Source: an uncultured Porphyromonas sp.
Lineage (GTDB): Bacteria > Bacteroidota > Bacteroidia > Bacteroidales > Porphyromonadaceae
Direction of reading: 5' to 3'
DNA: 17,329 nt
NCBI RefSeq assembly: GCF_915070105.1
Contig: NZ_CAJZFJ010000047.1
Coordinates: forward strand, 1 to 17,329
Below the pieces are notes generated by a model. It had not been told where the DNA came from and did no database searches. It saw only the letters and a program-made list of their open reading frames with translations. The position numbers were made by a program, and so were the translations under genes. The number at the start of each line of letters is the position of its first letter. Position 1 is the stretch's first letter. Shown here in pieces: positions 16,057 through 17,329 of this stretch.

Positions 16057-17328
16057 TTATTCCCCCTCCTGCTCTGTCTCACGCTCCTTCTGTTCGAGTA
16101 GTCGGAGCTTCTTCTCAGTAAGCTCAATATCTGCTATTAGGGCATCTCGCTTCCGCTCAATCTCATTCAGGAGAGTCGAGCCACTCTTGCTACTTACGTT
16201 GAGGAACGTTAGGTTGTTCTCGTACGTATTCAGCTCTGCACGCTGTCTGTCGAGATGTCGCTGCAGGCGAGAGTGCTCAGTCTGTAGGTTGCTTCCCTTG
16301 TTCTCTAGGTTATCTAGGGATGCCCCATAGCCAGAGAGTCTTCGCTCGGAGCGGTGCTTCCTCAGCTTGCCATGAAGTGCATCGAGGAGTTCTCTGTAGG
16401 CTGCGTTGATGGCCTCTTTCTCCTTGTGGGGGACAGAGCCAGCCTGCTTCCAGCGCTCGTTATATTCGGCTAGTAGTTCTCTTAGGTTCTCGGGCTCTTC
16501 GCCTTCGTTGATAGCTGTCAGCTCCTTGAGGATCTCACGCTTTATGGCTAGGCTCTTACGTGCCTCGTGGTATATGCCAGACTTGCGTGCTCCTTCCTTC
16601 TTACGACGCTCGAAGAAGTAGTCGAAGCTCTCTCTGAACTCTTCCCATATCTTCTGACTATACTTCTGCGATACAGAGCCAGCTTCCTGCCACTCCTTCT
16701 GGAGCTGCTTGAGAGCCTCGGCAGTGGCCTCCCAGTCGGTGCTTTCACGTAGAGCCTTGGCGCGCTCTATGAGGTCACGCTTGACCTTCAGCACCTCATC
16801 GCTATGATCCTGAACCTTCTTCATAAAGTCACCACGATGGCGGAAGAAGGCATCTACACCTGCACGGAAGCGCTGGTAGATCATATCATTGTCCTTGCGA
16901 GGAGCATAGCCGATTGTGCGCCACTCGGCTTGCATAGCCTTGATCTGATCGGTAGCCTTAGACCAAGCAGCATAGGTGGTTAGGACACCATCGATCAGGA
17001 GCTCTTCGACCTTGATACATATATTGGTCTTGGCCTGGAGGTTTTCCTCCTCTGTGGCCTTACGCTTGTCGTGGAAGTCCTGGTGACGCTTATGTAGTGC
17101 ACCTGCTAGCTGCTTGAATTCGGTATTAATCTCTTGCCTTAGTTCCTTAGACACAGGGCCGAGCTCATGCCATTGTGCTGTCAGCTCCTGTAGCTTACGG
17201 TGAGCTGCGATGACATCCTTCACGGCATCGAGCTCACGGAGCTCCTGCAGTAGGGCTTGCTTGGCCTCTAGGTTCTTCTTAAAGTCAAGTTGGCGAAGGT
17301 CGTCATTGATGGCCTTTAGGTCGTAGAA
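16057..17328 (-). CDS. DUF349 repeat protein, 5' end outside the window
   Basis: Highly charged, mostly helical protein of unknown function; 423 residues are visible and the frame is open to the window edge (FYDLKAINDDLRQLDFKKNL at the boundary), so the GTG at 17221-17223 is internal. At least four DUF349 units are seen, each with a Trp-x-x-x-Gly core: QWHELGPVSKELRQEI, EWRTIGYAPRKDNDMI, EWQEAGSVSQKYSQKI and RWKQAGSVPHKEKEAI, separated by linkers. The last 80 or so residues (LDNLENKGSNLQTEHSRLQR onward to EQKERETEQEGE) look like a coiled coil. No signal peptide or membrane segment is visible in this part. Repeat count and length fit the larger Bacteroidetes members. Confidence 0.85.
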   Translation of the reverse strand, partial: FYDLKAINDDLRQLDFKKNLEAKQALLQELRELDAVKDVIAAHRKLQELTAQWHELGPVSKELRQEINTEFKQLAGALHKRHQDFHDKRKATEEENLQAKTNICIKVEELLIDGVLTTYAAWSKATDQIKAMQAEWRTIGYAPRKDNDMIYQRFRAGVDAFFRHRGDFMKKVQDHSDEVLKVKRDLIERAKALRESTDWEATAEALKQLQKEWQEAGSVSQKYSQKIWEEFRESFDYFFERRKKEGARKSGIYHEARKSLAIKREILKELTAINEGEEPENLRELLAEYNERWKQAGSVPHKEKEAINAAYRELLDALHGKLRKHRSERRLSGYGASLDNLENKGSNLQTEHSRLQRHLDRQRAELNTYENNLTFLNVSSKSGSTLLNEIERKRDALIADIELTEKKLRLLEQKERETEQEGE

Positions 17329-17329
17329 C

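Overview
The window looks like a chromosomal segment from a Bacteroidetes (Bacteroidota) bacterium, most likely a Porphyromonas-type organism. The reasons are the moderate GC content, a TAnnTTTG-type promoter motif ahead of thyA, the dxs-trkA-trkH gene order, and Bacteroidetes-flavoured families (DUF349 repeats, DUF6122, and an AddB-like PD-(D/E)XK nuclease). The genus is inferred from gene content recalled from that group. No alignment was run.

Layout. (1) Positions 1-2351, + strand: the 3' part of an AddB-like PD-(D/E)XK nuclease with four iron-sulfur cysteines, running in from outside the window. A perfect 21-bp hairpin follows and separates it from genes converging on it. (2) Positions 2460-6905, - strand: an accessory, restriction-like operon. 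It begins with an intact DUF262-DUF1524 protein (GmrSD-like architecture), overlaps a second DUF262 gene that is interrupted by an in-frame amber codon, and ends with a small reading frame that may be the frameshifted tail of the second protein. (3) Positions 6906-8038: a 1.1-kb divergent region with no gene that I can support. It holds three contiguous 22-bp palindromic repeats, several perfect hairpins, and the probable promoters of the two flanking transcription units. (4) Positions 8039-15552, + strand: housekeeping genes thyA, folA, hisS, dxs, trkA and trkH, closely spaced and probably largely co-transcribed, ended by a perfect 22-bp hairpin. (5) Positions 15682-17329, - strand: a DUF349 repeat protein (its start lies outside the window) followed by a small DUF6122 membrane protein.

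How the genes work together. ThyA uses methylenetetrahydrofolate to make dTMP and releases dihydrofolate, which FolA recycles. HisS charges tRNA-His. Dxs starts the MEP isoprenoid pathway. TrkA and TrkH form a potassium uptake system. The DUF262 operon is the accessory part. By family resemblance it would be a modification-dependent (type IV-like) anti-phage nuclease system, but its second gene carries one certain and one possible lesion, so it may be decaying or switched off. The most unusual material is this damaged two-DUF262 operon together with the structured non-coding region beside it.
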